A stretch of DNA of 64,000 bases, taken from positions 3,491,001 to 3,555,000 of the forward strand of contig NZ_AP018664.1 of the NCBI RefSeq assembly GCF_003967075.1. Direction: 5' to 3'. Both the position numbers and the translations under genes were made by a program. The DNA is from Sphingobium amiense (GTDB lineage Bacteria > Pseudomonadota > Alphaproteobacteria > Sphingomonadales > Sphingomonadaceae). Shown in pieces: positions 7,732 through 16,242 of the stretch (positions are counted from its first letter, which is position 1; every line of letters starts with the position of its first letter). The notes under the pieces are model-generated. The model did not search any database and had not been told where the DNA came from. It saw only the letters and a list, made by a program, of their open reading frames with translations.

Positions 7732-10115
7732 CCGACACACTGACCCTGGAAGAACAGCTCGCGATGACGGCGGGCGCGGCCATGTGGTCGACGGTCGGCT
7801 ATGAGAAGGCGGGCATCCCCGCCCTCTCCATGGCGGACGGTCCCATGGGCATCGCCAGCGGCCGCGTGGACGAGCGCGACATCGCTCTGCTGACGCCCTG
7901 TCCCACTGCGCTGGGCGCAAGCTGGGACGTCGAACTCAATGCGCGGGTCGGCGCGCTGGTGGGCGGCGAGGCGATCCGCATGGGCGTGGACATGGTGCTC
8001 GCGCCCAACGTCAACCTCGCCCGCAGCCCGCTCGCCGGGCGGGCCTTCGAATATTTCTCCGAAGAGCCGGTGCTGGCCGGTGTGCTGGGCGCGGCCTGGA
8101 CGACCGGCCTGCAATCGACCGGCACCGCGTCGGTGGTCAAGCATCTGGTCTGCAACGACAGCGAAACAGACCGCGACCGGATGAATGCCGTGGTGGACGA
8201 ACGCACGCTGCGCGAAGTCTATCTGCTGCCCTTCGAACTGTGTGCGCAGGCGGGGGCGGGCGGCATGCTGGCGGCCTATAACCGGGTGAATGGCGACTGG
8301 TGCGCGGAGCAGCATCACGTCCTCACCACCATCGTCAAGGGTGAGTGGGCCTATCCCGGCCTCATCATGAGCGACTGGTTCGGCACGCATTCGACCGCGG
8401 CGACGCTGCATGCTGGGCTGGATCTCGAAATGCCCGGCCCGGCGCGCTTCCTCGGCTTCAGGGCGAATGAGGCGCTGGCAAAGGGAGACCTCGATACCGG
8501 CCGGATCAGGGACGCCGCCGCGCGGGTGACGCGGGCTGCCCTGCGCTTCAGGCAGGACAAGACTGCGCCCATCGTGGGCAGGGACGCCGACAATCTGCTG
8601 GTTGAGGCGGCGGCGGCAGGATTCGTCATGCTGCGCAACGAAGGCGGCCTGCTTCCCCTTGTTCCCGGACGCGACAGGCATATCGCCATCATCGGGCCGA
8701 ACGCCGCAGCGCCCTGCTATCAGGGCGGCACCTTCGCCAAAATCGCCGTGTCCCCCCAAGCCGCGCGCCCGCTCGAAGCGATCATGGCGCGCTTCGCGGA
8801 TCATGCGCGTGTCGATTATGAACCCGGTGTCGATCCCCAGCCGCGCCTGCCCTCCATGCCGGTGACGCCCTGTCGCGACCTTGGCGACGGCTTCGCAAGC
8901 GGCATGACCATCGACTATTATGACGGTCAGCAGGCTGACGCGCGCCTGATCGCCAGCGAAACGCGGGACACCAATTCGCTGGTCTGGTTCGCGGGCGTGC
9001 ATGACGATGTCGCGATGCTCGGCCAGCCTGCGCGCATCGTTGCGCGCGGCATCTTCCGCGCCGAACAGGATGGCGATCATATTTTCTATCTCGGCGCGAC
9101 CGGCCCTGTCGTCATGCGCGTCGATGGCGCCGAGGTGCTGGCGCAGCAGGAGCCGATCCCGTCCTCCGATGTCATGGGCAAGCTCAAGAGCGGAGACGCG
9201 CGCAGCGTTTCGCTTGCGCTGCGAGCCGGTCAGGAAGCGGCGGTCGAGGTCGAGTTCACCTATGATCCCGCGCGCGTTCACGGCCTCTGGTATGGCATCC
9301 GCCGCCCCGACACGCCCGAAGCGATGCTGGCCCGCGCGGTGGCGCTCGCAGGGCAGGCGGACGCGGTGATCCTGATGGTCGGCGAAACCTCCGACGCCAG
9401 CGTCGAGAGCAAGGACCGAGGGGACACGCATCTCCCCGCCGAGCAGATCGCGCTGATCGAAGCGGTCACGGCGGCCAATCCCCGGACGGCGGTCGTGGCG
9501 AATGTCGGCCACGCTTTCGATACCCGCTGGGAAGACCGGGCCGCCGCGCTGCTGATCGCATGGTATCCGGGCGAGGGCTTCGGTGAGGCTATCGCTCAGG
9601 TGCTGGCGGGCGACCGCGAACCGGGCGGTCGTATGCCCGTCGCCATTGCGCGCGAGGAAAGCGACTATCCCGCATTCTCCCTCACCCCCGACGCGAACGG
9701 CGATCTCGCTTATGCCGAAGGCACGCGGATCGGCTATCGCGGCATGGCCGATCCCCGGCACACGCTGGGCGAAGGATCGGGCTATGCCGACATCGCGCTG
9801 CTGGCCGCTCGCGTCGAGCTGGGCGACGATGGCGGGCTGGTCGTGCGCGCCACGGTCGAAAACCGGTCCGACCGCGCCGGCAGCGACGTGATCCAGATCT
9901 ACCGCCGCGCGCCCGAGCTGGCGCTGTGCGGCTTCGCCAAGGCCCATCTCGCGCCGGGCGAGCGGCGCGACATCCTCATACCCATCGCCCGCCGCCGCCT
10001 GCAATCATGGCGGGACGGCTGGGTGGATATTGAAAATCCGGGCCTGTTCGCGGGCCGATCCGCCCGCGACATCGCCTTCGACCTTTCCCTTCCTGCGCTG
10101 GAGCCGATCGCATGA
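7728..10115 (+). CDS. Glycoside hydrolase family 3 beta-glucosidase with PA14-type insert
   Basis: 795 aa from ATG 7728, chosen because it overlaps the reductase stop; the longer frame from 7248 lies inside the reductase gene. GH3 features: VVKHLVCND near 137-144, and nucleophile Asp216 in IMSDWFGTHS. A middle segment (about 390-520) reads as a PA14 carbohydrate-binding insert (TIDYYDGQQADARL... FYLGATGPVVMRVDGAEVL), followed by the alpha/beta sandwich and a fibronectin-like C-terminus. No signal peptide, so it acts in the cytoplasm, probably removing an O-linked sugar from a mixed O/C-glycoside or from the deglycosylated aglycone. It overlaps the dioxygenase start (ATGA). Confidence 0.9.
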   Translation: MTDTLTLEEQLAMTAGAAMWSTVGYEKAGIPALSMADGPMGIASGRVDERDIALLTPCPTALGASWDVELNARVGALVGGEAIRMGVDMVLAPNVNLARSPLAGRAFEYFSEEPVLAGVLGAAWTTGLQSTGTASVVKHLVCNDSETDRDRMNAVVDERTLREVYLLPFELCAQAGAGGMLAAYNRVNGDWCAEQHHVLTTIVKGEWAYPGLIMSDWFGTHSTAATLHAGLDLEMPGPARFLGFRANEALAKGDLDTGRIRDAAARVTRAALRFRQDKTAPIVGRDADNLLVEAAAAGFVMLRNEGGLLPLVPGRDRHIAIIGPNAAAPCYQGGTFAKIAVSPQAARPLEAIMARFADHARVDYEPGVDPQPRLPSMPVTPCRDLGDGFASGMTIDYYDGQQADARLIASETRDTNSLVWFAGVHDDVAMLGQPARIVARGIFRAEQDGDHIFYLGATGPVVMRVDGAEVLAQQEPIPSSDVMGKLKSGDARSVSLALRAGQEAAVEVEFTYDPARVHGLWYGIRRPDTPEAMLARAVALAGQADAVILMVGETSDASVESKDRGDTHLPAEQIALIEAVTAANPRTAVVANVGHAFDTRWEDRAAALLIAWYPGEGFGEAIAQVLAGDREPGGRMPVAIAREESDYPAFSLTPDANGDLAYAEGTRIGYRGMADPRHTLGEGSGYADIALLAARVELGDDGGLVVRATVENRSDRAGSDVIQIYRRAPELALCGFAKAHLAPGERRDILIPIARRRLQSWRDGWVDIENPGLFAGRSARDIAFDLSLPALEPIA

Positions 10116-11014
10116 GCCGTGTCACGGAAATACGTTATGTGGGTTATGGGTTGCCGGATGTGGAGGCGGAGCGGGCTTTCTATAATGACCAGTGGAAGCT
10201 GGTGGAGGCGGGTTCTGGGGACGGGATGGTGTATTTCGCGGCCGATGGCGGAGCGGAGGGCTATGTGGTCCGGCTGCGGCAGGCGGACGAGAAGCGGGTT
10301 GATGTGATCGCGCTGGCGGCGGACAGCCGGGCCGATGTCGATGCGCTTCACGGACAGGTGGCGGCGTCGGGATGCCGCATCATCTTTGCGCCCAGGGATC
10401 TCGACACGCTGGGGGGCGGCTATGGCTTCCGCTTCTTCTCGCCCGACGGTCTGCCCTTCGAAGTGTCGAGCGACGTGCATGTCCGCGTGCCACGGACGCT
10501 GGAGCGCTGGGAAGGCGTGCCGCAGAAGATCAGCCACATCGTGCTGCATTCGCCCGACCACAAGGCGCTGGTGCAGTGGTTCTGCGACGTGCTGGGCTTT
10601 AAGGTTTCGGACTGGCTGGGCGACTTCATGGGCTTCCTGCGCTGCAACGCGGCGCATCACCGCATCGCCGTGCTGCCGGGACCGCCCTGCCTCAACCATG
10701 TCGCCTATGACATGCTCTCGGTCGACGACATGATGGTGGGCATCAACCGCCTGAAGCAGAAGGGCACCGACCTGCGCTGGGGTCCGGGGCGGCACACGGC
10801 GGGCAACAACACCTTCAGCTATTTCACCACGCCCGCAGGCTTTGCGGTCGAATATACCTCGGAACTGGAGGAAGTGGACTTCGAGGCCCATGAGGCGAAG
10901 GTCCATGTGCCCGGCCCCAAAGTGATGGACCAGTGGGGCATCGGCGTTGGCGGACCGCAAACCATGCCGCATCCGGAGGCCGACAGCGGCCTGTTCACGG
11001 GCGGGGAGGTGTAA
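10112..11014 (+). CDS. Type I extradiol ring-cleavage dioxygenase (VOC superfamily)
   Basis: 300 aa, two VOC domains. The C-terminal domain keeps the metal site: His142 (ISHIVLHS), His196 (LNHVAYD) and Glu247 (FAVEYTSE), plus the family signature GRH (His228) ... Tyr ... P-x-G before the last ligand. Such Fe(II) enzymes open catechols next to the hydroxyls. In this operon it would cleave the aglycone-derived catechol before the C-C hydrolase downstream. Its first 40 codons use more G/T-ending codons than its neighbours. The substrate is unknown. Confidence 0.9.
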   Translation: MSRVTEIRYVGYGLPDVEAERAFYNDQWKLVEAGSGDGMVYFAADGGAEGYVVRLRQADEKRVDVIALAADSRADVDALHGQVAASGCRIIFAPRDLDTLGGGYGFRFFSPDGLPFEVSSDVHVRVPRTLERWEGVPQKISHIVLHSPDHKALVQWFCDVLGFKVSDWLGDFMGFLRCNAAHHRIAVLPGPPCLNHVAYDMLSVDDMMVGINRLKQKGTDLRWGPGRHTAGNNTFSYFTTPAGFAVEYTSELEEVDFEAHEAKVHVPGPKVMDQWGIGVGGPQTMPHPEADSGLFTGGEV

Positions 11015-11019
11015 GCCCC

Positions 11020-12177
11020 GTGGCGCTCTACGAACCCTTCCCCAACTATATCTGGAACCTCTCGGTCGCGATCGCGCTGGAGAGCGGCGGGCGCATCGGC
11101 GAGATCGTCGACATGTGCCAGCCGATCCTCGACGCCGCCGCCAGCGGCGCGGACGCGGGCACGCCCATGTTCATGAAGGCATGGGCGGGCATGGGCGACA
11201 GGCTGCTGGACCTTGCCGCCGAGGATGAGGGCAGGGGCCGCGCCTACTCCGCCTCGAACAAGCTGGAGCGCGCATCGCTCTACCTCTTCGTTGCCGAACG
11301 GATGCAGGGCCATGGCGCGCCGGGCCGCGCGGAAACCTATGCGAAGGCGCGCGCTGCCTTCGACCGTTCGACGAAGCTCGGGCGGATCAATCGCGAGCGG
11401 GTCGAGATCCCGCTCGATACCGGCACCATGCCCGCGCTGTTCACCCGCGCGCCGGGCGAAGGGAAAAAGCCTGTCGTCGTCTTCTGCAACGGTCTCGATA
11501 GCTGCAAGGAACTGCTCTACTGGACGGGCCTTCCGGTCGAACTGGCGCGGCGGGGCATCTCCACCCTGTGCGTCGACCAGCCGGGCTCCGGCGAAGCGCT
11601 GCGGCTCCAGAACCTCCCCGTCGATCCGCACAGCGAAAGCTGGGCGAGCAAGGCGGTGGACTGGCTGGAGCAGCAGAGCGACGTGAACCCCGGGGCCATC
11701 GGCATGACCGGCATATCGCTCGGCGGCCATTTCGCGCCGCGCGCGGTCGCCTATGAGCCGCGCTTCGCCAGCGGCGCGGTGTGGGGCGCGAACCACAACT
11801 GGCGCGAGGTGCAGGACAGGCGCATGGCGCGCGAGGGCGAGAACCCGGTCCCGCATTACTGGGCGCATGTCCACTGGGCCTTCGGCGCAAAGGATCAGGA
11901 CGACTTCCTCGCCAGGTCGGAGGCCATGAACCTCAACGGTCATATGGACCGGATCAAGGTGCCCTTCCTCGTCACCCATGGCGCCAGCGACCGGCAGATC
12001 AGCCCGTCCTACGCCGACGATCTCTACGACCAGCTCATCAACTCCCCCCGCCGCGAGAAGATGATCTTCACCCCCCGCGAAGGCGGTGTCGAACATGTCG
12101 GCGCCGACAACATGGCCTACGGCCGCGACCTCCTCGCCGACTGGTTCGCCCAAACATTGGGCGGAACCACGGGGTGA
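11020..12177 (+). CDS. Alpha/beta hydrolase, 2,6-dihydroxypseudooxynicotine-hydrolase-like C-C hydrolase
   Basis: 385 aa from GTG 11020, preferred over the in-frame 10933 start because GGAGG lies about 11 bases upstream and just after the dioxygenase stop. An N-terminal helical cap (about 1-125) is followed by an alpha/beta core with VVVFCNGLDSCKE (oxyanion), nucleophile elbow TGISLGGHFAPR, acid in THGASDRQIS and histidine in GGVEHVGADN. The layout resembles enzymes that hydrolyse a C-C bond beside a hydroxylated aromatic or a ring-fission diketone. After an extradiol dioxygenase, hydrolysis of the ring-fission product is the natural reading; direct acyl-arene cleavage is an alternative. Confidence 0.75.
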   Translation: MALYEPFPNYIWNLSVAIALESGGRIGEIVDMCQPILDAAASGADAGTPMFMKAWAGMGDRLLDLAAEDEGRGRAYSASNKLERASLYLFVAERMQGHGAPGRAETYAKARAAFDRSTKLGRINRERVEIPLDTGTMPALFTRAPGEGKKPVVVFCNGLDSCKELLYWTGLPVELARRGISTLCVDQPGSGEALRLQNLPVDPHSESWASKAVDWLEQQSDVNPGAIGMTGISLGGHFAPRAVAYEPRFASGAVWGANHNWREVQDRRMAREGENPVPHYWAHVHWAFGAKDQDDFLARSEAMNLNGHMDRIKVPFLVTHGASDRQISPSYADDLYDQLINSPRREKMIFTPREGGVEHVGADNMAYGRDLLADWFAQTLGGTTG

Positions 12178-12226
12178 TGCTGCGGTGATCCCTCTTTCCG
12201 AAACACAGGCTCGCCCGCCTGTCATG

Positions 12227-12281
12227 CCGCCGGTCCGCCGCGCCTTCCTCTCCTGGCGCGACAGACCGGCGGGCTTTTATT
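12227..12281 (+). terminator. Rho-independent terminator/attenuator inside the operon
   Basis: Two nested perfect stems: CCGCCGGTC (12227-12235) with GACCGGCGG (12264-12272), and CGCGCC (12239-12244) with GGCGCG (12255-12260), followed by GCTTTTATT. Only 19 bases separate it from the ATG of the next gene and no promoter is apparent between, so it probably limits expression of the downstream five genes rather than ending the operon. Confidence 0.65.
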
Positions 12282-12300
12282 CCGTGCCGGAGTTGCGTCC

Positions 12301-13080
12301 ATGACCCGCCGTTTCGTCGATCTGTCGATCACGCTCTGCAATGACGTGGTGAGCGATCCTCCCTTCCTGAAGCCGGAAATCATTTACCAGACGCATATGG
12401 ACACAGCGCCCGAGCTGGACATATTCTTTCCCGGCGTGACGGCGAAGGACACCCCGGATGAAGCCGGATTCGCGGCATCGGAATGGGTGAAGCTCACCAC
12501 CCACAGCGGCACACATCTGGACGCGCCCTATCATTTTCACCCCACCATGAATGGCGGCGAGCGCTCGATCACCATCGACGAGGTGCCGCTCGACTGGTGC
12601 TTCCGGCCCGGCGTGAAGCTCGACTTCCGGCATTTCGCCGATGGCTATGTCGTGACCGCGCAGGATGTGGAGAACGAGCTTGCGCGCATCGGCCATGACC
12701 TCCAGCCGCTCGACATCGTGCTGGTGAACACGGCGGCGGGCATGGCGCTGGGGCGGCCCGACTATGTCAATGTGGGTTGCGGCATGGGCTATGAGGCGAC
12801 CATCTATCTGACAAGCCGGGGCGTGCGCGTCACCGGCACCGACGCATGGAGCTGGGACGCGCCCTTCGCGCACACGGCGCGGAAGGTGAAGGAAACGGGC
12901 GACACTTCGCTGATCTGGGAAGGGCATAAGGCAGGCCGCGACATCGGCTATTGCCATCTGGAAAAGCTGCACAATCTGGAAAGCCTGCCCGGCAACGGCT
13001 TCACCGTCAGTTGCTTCCCGCACAAGATCAAGGGCGCGTCGGCAGGCTGGACCCGCGCCGTCGCCATTTTCGAGGACTGA
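12301..13080 (+). CDS. Cyclase family hydrolase (kynurenine-formamidase fold, PF04199-like)
   Basis: 259 aa. The family signature HSGTHLDAPYHF (residues about 63-74) supplies metal ligands, and Asp and His residues near DAWSWDAPF continue the site. Members hydrolyse amides, esters or lactones, or act on ring-fission intermediates. The start at 12301 has CCGGAG upstream. It precedes the FAH-type gene by 4 bases. Within the operon it may open a lactone or enol ester formed after ring cleavage. Confidence 0.85.
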   Translation: MTRRFVDLSITLCNDVVSDPPFLKPEIIYQTHMDTAPELDIFFPGVTAKDTPDEAGFAASEWVKLTTHSGTHLDAPYHFHPTMNGGERSITIDEVPLDWCFRPGVKLDFRHFADGYVVTAQDVENELARIGHDLQPLDIVLVNTAAGMALGRPDYVNVGCGMGYEATIYLTSRGVRVTGTDAWSWDAPFAHTARKVKETGDTSLIWEGHKAGRDIGYCHLEKLHNLESLPGNGFTVSCFPHKIKGASAGWTRAVAIFED

Positions 13081-13084
13081 TCCC

Positions 13085-14035
13085 ATGCGCCTTGCCACCA
13101 TCGACAACGGGACAGCCGATGGCGCCCTGATAGCCGTGTCGCGCGATGCCCGGCGCTGCCTCCATGCGGGCGCAACGATGCAGCAGGCGATTGAGCACTG
13201 GGAACAGGTTGAGCCAAGGCTTAGGGCGTTGGCGGCGCGGCTGGAGGAGGGCGAAGGCGAGGCGCTCGACCATCAGCGCCTGCTCGCGCCGCTGCCGCGC
13301 GCATGGCAATGGCTCGACGGGTCGGTTTTCCCCCAGCATGGCGTGCTGATGCAGCAGGCATTTAACCTGCCGCCCATCGAAACGGATCGCCCGCTCATGT
13401 ATCAGGGTCTGTCGGACCGCTTCCTGCCGGGGCATGCGGATGTGCCGCTGCCCAGCGAGGCGGACGGCATCGACTTCGAGGGCGAATATGGCGTCATCAC
13501 CGATGCCGTGCCGATGGGCACAACGCCCGACGACGCCATGGCGCACATCAGGCTCGTCATCCTCATCAATGACTGGTCGCTGCGCGCCATCGCGCCCATC
13601 GAGATGAAGACCGGCTTCGGCTGGGTGCAGGCCAAGCCCGCCTGCGCCGCCGCGCCCTTCGCGCTCACGCCGGACGAACTGGGCGAGGCATGGAAGGACG
13701 GCCGTGTCCACCTGCCCATGCAAGTCGCGCTCAACGGTCAGTGGTTCGGCCATCCGCAGGGCGGCGAAATGGCTTTCGGTTTCCATGAGCTTGTCGCCCA
13801 TGCCGCGCGCTCCCGCGACCTCGTCGCGGGGACGATCATCGGATCGGGCACCGTGTCCAACGCCGATTATGTGCGCGCCGGATCGGCCTGCATTTCCGAA
13901 CGCCGCGCCATCGAGATGATCGACAGCGGCGCGCCGCAGACTCCGTTCATGCGCTTCGGTGACCGCGTCAGGCTCGAAGCGGAAGGCGGCATGTTCGGTG
14001 CGGTCGATCAGAGGGTCGTTGGAGCATTCGCATGA
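13085..14035 (+). CDS. Fumarylacetoacetate hydrolase family protein
   Basis: 316 aa, FAH C-terminal domain. The metal motif is in DFEGEYGVITD (Glu-x-Glu, near residue 130), then ILINDWSLRAI, AKPACAAAPF and GTIIGSGTVSNAD, all typical of FAH-type hydrolases, decarboxylases and hydratases acting on 2,4-dioxo or 2-hydroxydienoate acids. It would process the dienoate or diketo acid released by the C-C hydrolase. The stop overlaps the next start in an ATGA. Confidence 0.88.
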   Translation: MRLATIDNGTADGALIAVSRDARRCLHAGATMQQAIEHWEQVEPRLRALAARLEEGEGEALDHQRLLAPLPRAWQWLDGSVFPQHGVLMQQAFNLPPIETDRPLMYQGLSDRFLPGHADVPLPSEADGIDFEGEYGVITDAVPMGTTPDDAMAHIRLVILINDWSLRAIAPIEMKTGFGWVQAKPACAAAPFALTPDELGEAWKDGRVHLPMQVALNGQWFGHPQGGEMAFGFHELVAHAARSRDLVAGTIIGSGTVSNADYVRAGSACISERRAIEMIDSGAPQTPFMRFGDRVRLEAEGGMFGAVDQRVVGAFA

Positions 14036-15156
14036 CAAAGTTGAAGATGGCGATGGTAGGCGGCGGCCCCGGTGCGTTCATCGGTCCCGTCCACCGCATC
14101 GCCGCCGAACTGGACGGGCGGATCGCCCTCGCCGCGGGCGCGTTCAGCAGCGATGCGGCGCGTTCGAAGGAGGCGGGAGAGCGGTATCGGATCGACGCGG
14201 CGCGGGCCTATTCCGATCTGAATGCTCTTATCGCCGCAGAAACGCAGCGCCCGGACGGGGTCGATTTTCTGGCGATCGTCACGCCCAACCATCTCCACCT
14301 TCCCGCAGCGCGCGCGGCGTTGAAGGCGGGCCTTCCGGTCATCAGCGACAAGCCGGCGACTGCGACGCTCAACGAGGCGCTGGAACTGCGCCGCATCGTG
14401 CGGGCGGCGGGCAAACCCTATGCGCTGACCTACACCTATTCGGGCTATCCGCTGGTGCGGGAGGCGCGCGCCCGGATCGCCGCCGGGGCGCTCGGCACGG
14501 TCCGCAAGGTCGTCGTCGAATATCCGCAGGGCTGGCTGGCGGCGGAAGCCACCGGCAAGCAGGCGGAATGGCGTGTCGACCCCGCGCGTTCCGGCCTTGG
14601 CGGCTGCATCGGGGACATCGGAGTTCACGCCTTCCATCTCGCTGAGTTCGTCACCGGCCTCACCGTCACCGAATTGCTGGCCGATCTGGCGGCGGTCGTG
14701 CCGGGCCGTCTGCTCGACGATGACTGCACCGTGCTGCTGCGGTTCGACAATGGCGCGCGCGGCGTGCTGATGGCGTCGCAGATTTCGGTGGGCGAGCGCA
14801 ACGGTCTGCGACTGCGTGTCTATGGCGAACGAGGCGGCATCGACTGGCGGCAGGAATCGCCCAACAGCTTCGTGCTGCATCATGGCGACGGGCGCACGGA
14901 GATCGTGAAGGCGGGCGACGCCACGCTGGGACCGGACGCCCAGGCGGCAAGCCGCACGCCCGGTGGCCATCCCGAAGGCTATCTGGAAGCCTTCGCCAAC
15001 CTCTACGCCGATTTCGCAAAGCTGCTGCGCGGCGAGGCGGCTCCGCTGCTGCCCGGCATCGACGATGGCGTCCGTTCGATGGCGTTCATCGCCACGGCGG
15101 TCGAAGCCAGCAGAAGCGGCGCGGGCTGGACACCGCTCCTCATTCCCGGAGAGTGA
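14032..15156 (+). CDS. Gfo/Idh/MocA family oxidoreductase
   Basis: 374 aa. N-terminal Rossmann domain with [11 protein letters not shown], then [33 protein letters not shown]; the DKP motif carries the family catalytic lysine. [13 protein letters not shown] supplies a conserved His. Such enzymes oxidise or reduce sugar C3 or related carbons with a bound NAD(P). Bacterial C-glycoside deglycosylation needs a 3-keto-glycoside, so this enzyme is a candidate for that first oxidation, or for reduction of the released 3-keto-sugar. The order of action is inferred. Confidence 0.88.
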   Translation: MTKLKMAMVGGGPGAFIGPVHRIAAELDGRIALAAGAFSSDAARSKEAGERYRIDAARAYSDLNALIAAETQRPDGVDFLAIVTPNHLHLPAARAALKAGLPVISDKPATATLNEALELRRIVRAAGKPYALTYTYSGYPLVREARARIAAGALGTVRKVVVEYPQGWLAAEATGKQAEWRVDPARSGLGGCIGDIGVHAFHLAEFVTGLTVTELLADLAAVVPGRLLDDDCTVLLRFDNGARGVLMASQISVGERNGLRLRVYGERGGIDWRQESPNSFVLHHGDGRTEIVKAGDATLGPDAQAASRTPGGHPEGYLEAFANLYADFAKLLRGEAAPLLPGIDDGVRSMAFIATAVEASRSGAGWTPLLIPGE

Positions 15157-15157
15157 C

Positions 15158-16210
15158 ATGAAGACGATCAAAGGCCCGGCTATCTTCCTCGCGCAGTTCG
15201 CAGGCGACGCCGCTCCGTTCAACAGCCTTGATGCGATCGCACGCTGGGTGGCGGGCCTCGGCTACAGGGGCATCCAGATCCCGAGCTGGGATGCGCGGCT
15301 GTTCGATCTCGCCAAAGCCGCCGAAAGTCAGGATTATTGCGACGAGGTGAAGGGCGTCGTCGCCGCTCACGGCCTGTCGATCACCGAATTATCGACCCAT
15401 CTTCAGGGGCAGTTGGTCGCGGTCCATCCCGCCTATGACGCGCAGTTCGACGCTTTCGCCGCGCCCCATGTGCGGGGCAATCCCGCGGCGCGGCAGCAAT
15501 GGGCGGTGGAGCAGGTCAGGATGGCCGCTGTCGCCAGCCGCCGCCTCGGCCTCACCGCCCATGCGACTTTTTCCGGCGCGCTGGCGTGGCCCTATGTCTA
15601 TCCCTGGCCGCAGCGTCCCGCCGGTCTGATAGAAGATGCCTTCGAGGAACTGGCGCGCCGCTGGACCCCGATCCTCGACTGTTTCGAGGAAAATGGGGTC
15701 GATGCCGCCTTCGAACTGCATCCGGGCGAAGACCTGCATGACGGCATCACCTTCGAGATGTTCCTTGACCGCGTGGGTGGCCATGCGCGCGCCAACATCC
15801 TCTACGATCCCAGCCATTTCGTGCTGCAACAGCTCGATTATCTCGATTTCATCGACATCTATCACGACCGGATAAAATGCTTCCATGTGAAGGATGCGGA
15901 GTTCAGGCCGACCGGGCGCGCGGGCGTCTATGGCGGCTATCAGTCGTGGGTGGACCGCCCCGGCCGCTTCCGTTCGCTGGGCGACGGGCAGGTCGATTTC
16001 CCCGCGATCTTTTCAAAGATGGCGCAATATGACTTTGCCGGATGGGCCGTGCTGGAATGGGAATGCGCGCTCAAGCATCCCGAAGCGGGCGCGGCGGAAG
16101 GCGCGCCCTTCATCGCGCGGCACATCATCGAAGTGACCGAACATGCCTTCGACGATTTCGCCAGCGGCAGCGCCGACCGGGAACTCAACCGCAGGATGAT
16201 GGGCTTCTGA
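15158..16210 (+). CDS. Sugar phosphate isomerase/epimerase family protein
   Basis: 350 aa from ATG 15158, one base after the preceding stop; the longer frame from 14963 is inside the dehydrogenase gene. TIM-barrel metal ligands are visible in AAFELHPGED (Glu), ILYDPSHF (Asp, His), KCFHVKD (His) and AVLEWE (Glu). It is distinct from the deglycosidase alpha gene and lacks a beta-type partner nearby, so a role in rearranging the released keto-sugar is more likely. Last gene of the rightward operon. Confidence 0.85.
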   Translation: MKTIKGPAIFLAQFAGDAAPFNSLDAIARWVAGLGYRGIQIPSWDARLFDLAKAAESQDYCDEVKGVVAAHGLSITELSTHLQGQLVAVHPAYDAQFDAFAAPHVRGNPAARQQWAVEQVRMAAVASRRLGLTAHATFSGALAWPYVYPWPQRPAGLIEDAFEELARRWTPILDCFEENGVDAAFELHPGEDLHDGITFEMFLDRVGGHARANILYDPSHFVLQQLDYLDFIDIYHDRIKCFHVKDAEFRPTGRAGVYGGYQSWVDRPGRFRSLGDGQVDFPAIFSKMAQYDFAGWAVLEWECALKHPEAGAAEGAPFIARHIIEVTEHAFDDFASGSADRELNRRMMGF

Positions 16211-16220
16211 CGGGAACGCC

Positions 16221-16242
16221 CGCTCGCCCGGTCAGGCGAGCG
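16221..16242. terminator. Hairpin between convergent genes
   Basis: CGCTCGCC (16221-16228) pairs with GGCGAGCG (16235-16242) across six bases. It lies between the end of the isomerase gene and the 3' end of the aldo/keto reductase. There is no T-run, so the terminator role is tentative for either strand. Confidence 0.4.

Noticed and set aside
7479..10004. An 841-codon open frame on the minus strand across the GH3 gene
   Set aside because: High GC creates long shadow frames; the plus strand shows clear GH3 motifs and operon overlaps, while the minus translation is Arg/His/Asp-rich low-complexity without motifs.
13085..14035. Homogentisate-pathway fumarylacetoacetase
   Set aside because: There is no homogentisate dioxygenase or maleylacetoacetate isomerase nearby; the general FAH family fits meta-cleavage hydrolases better.
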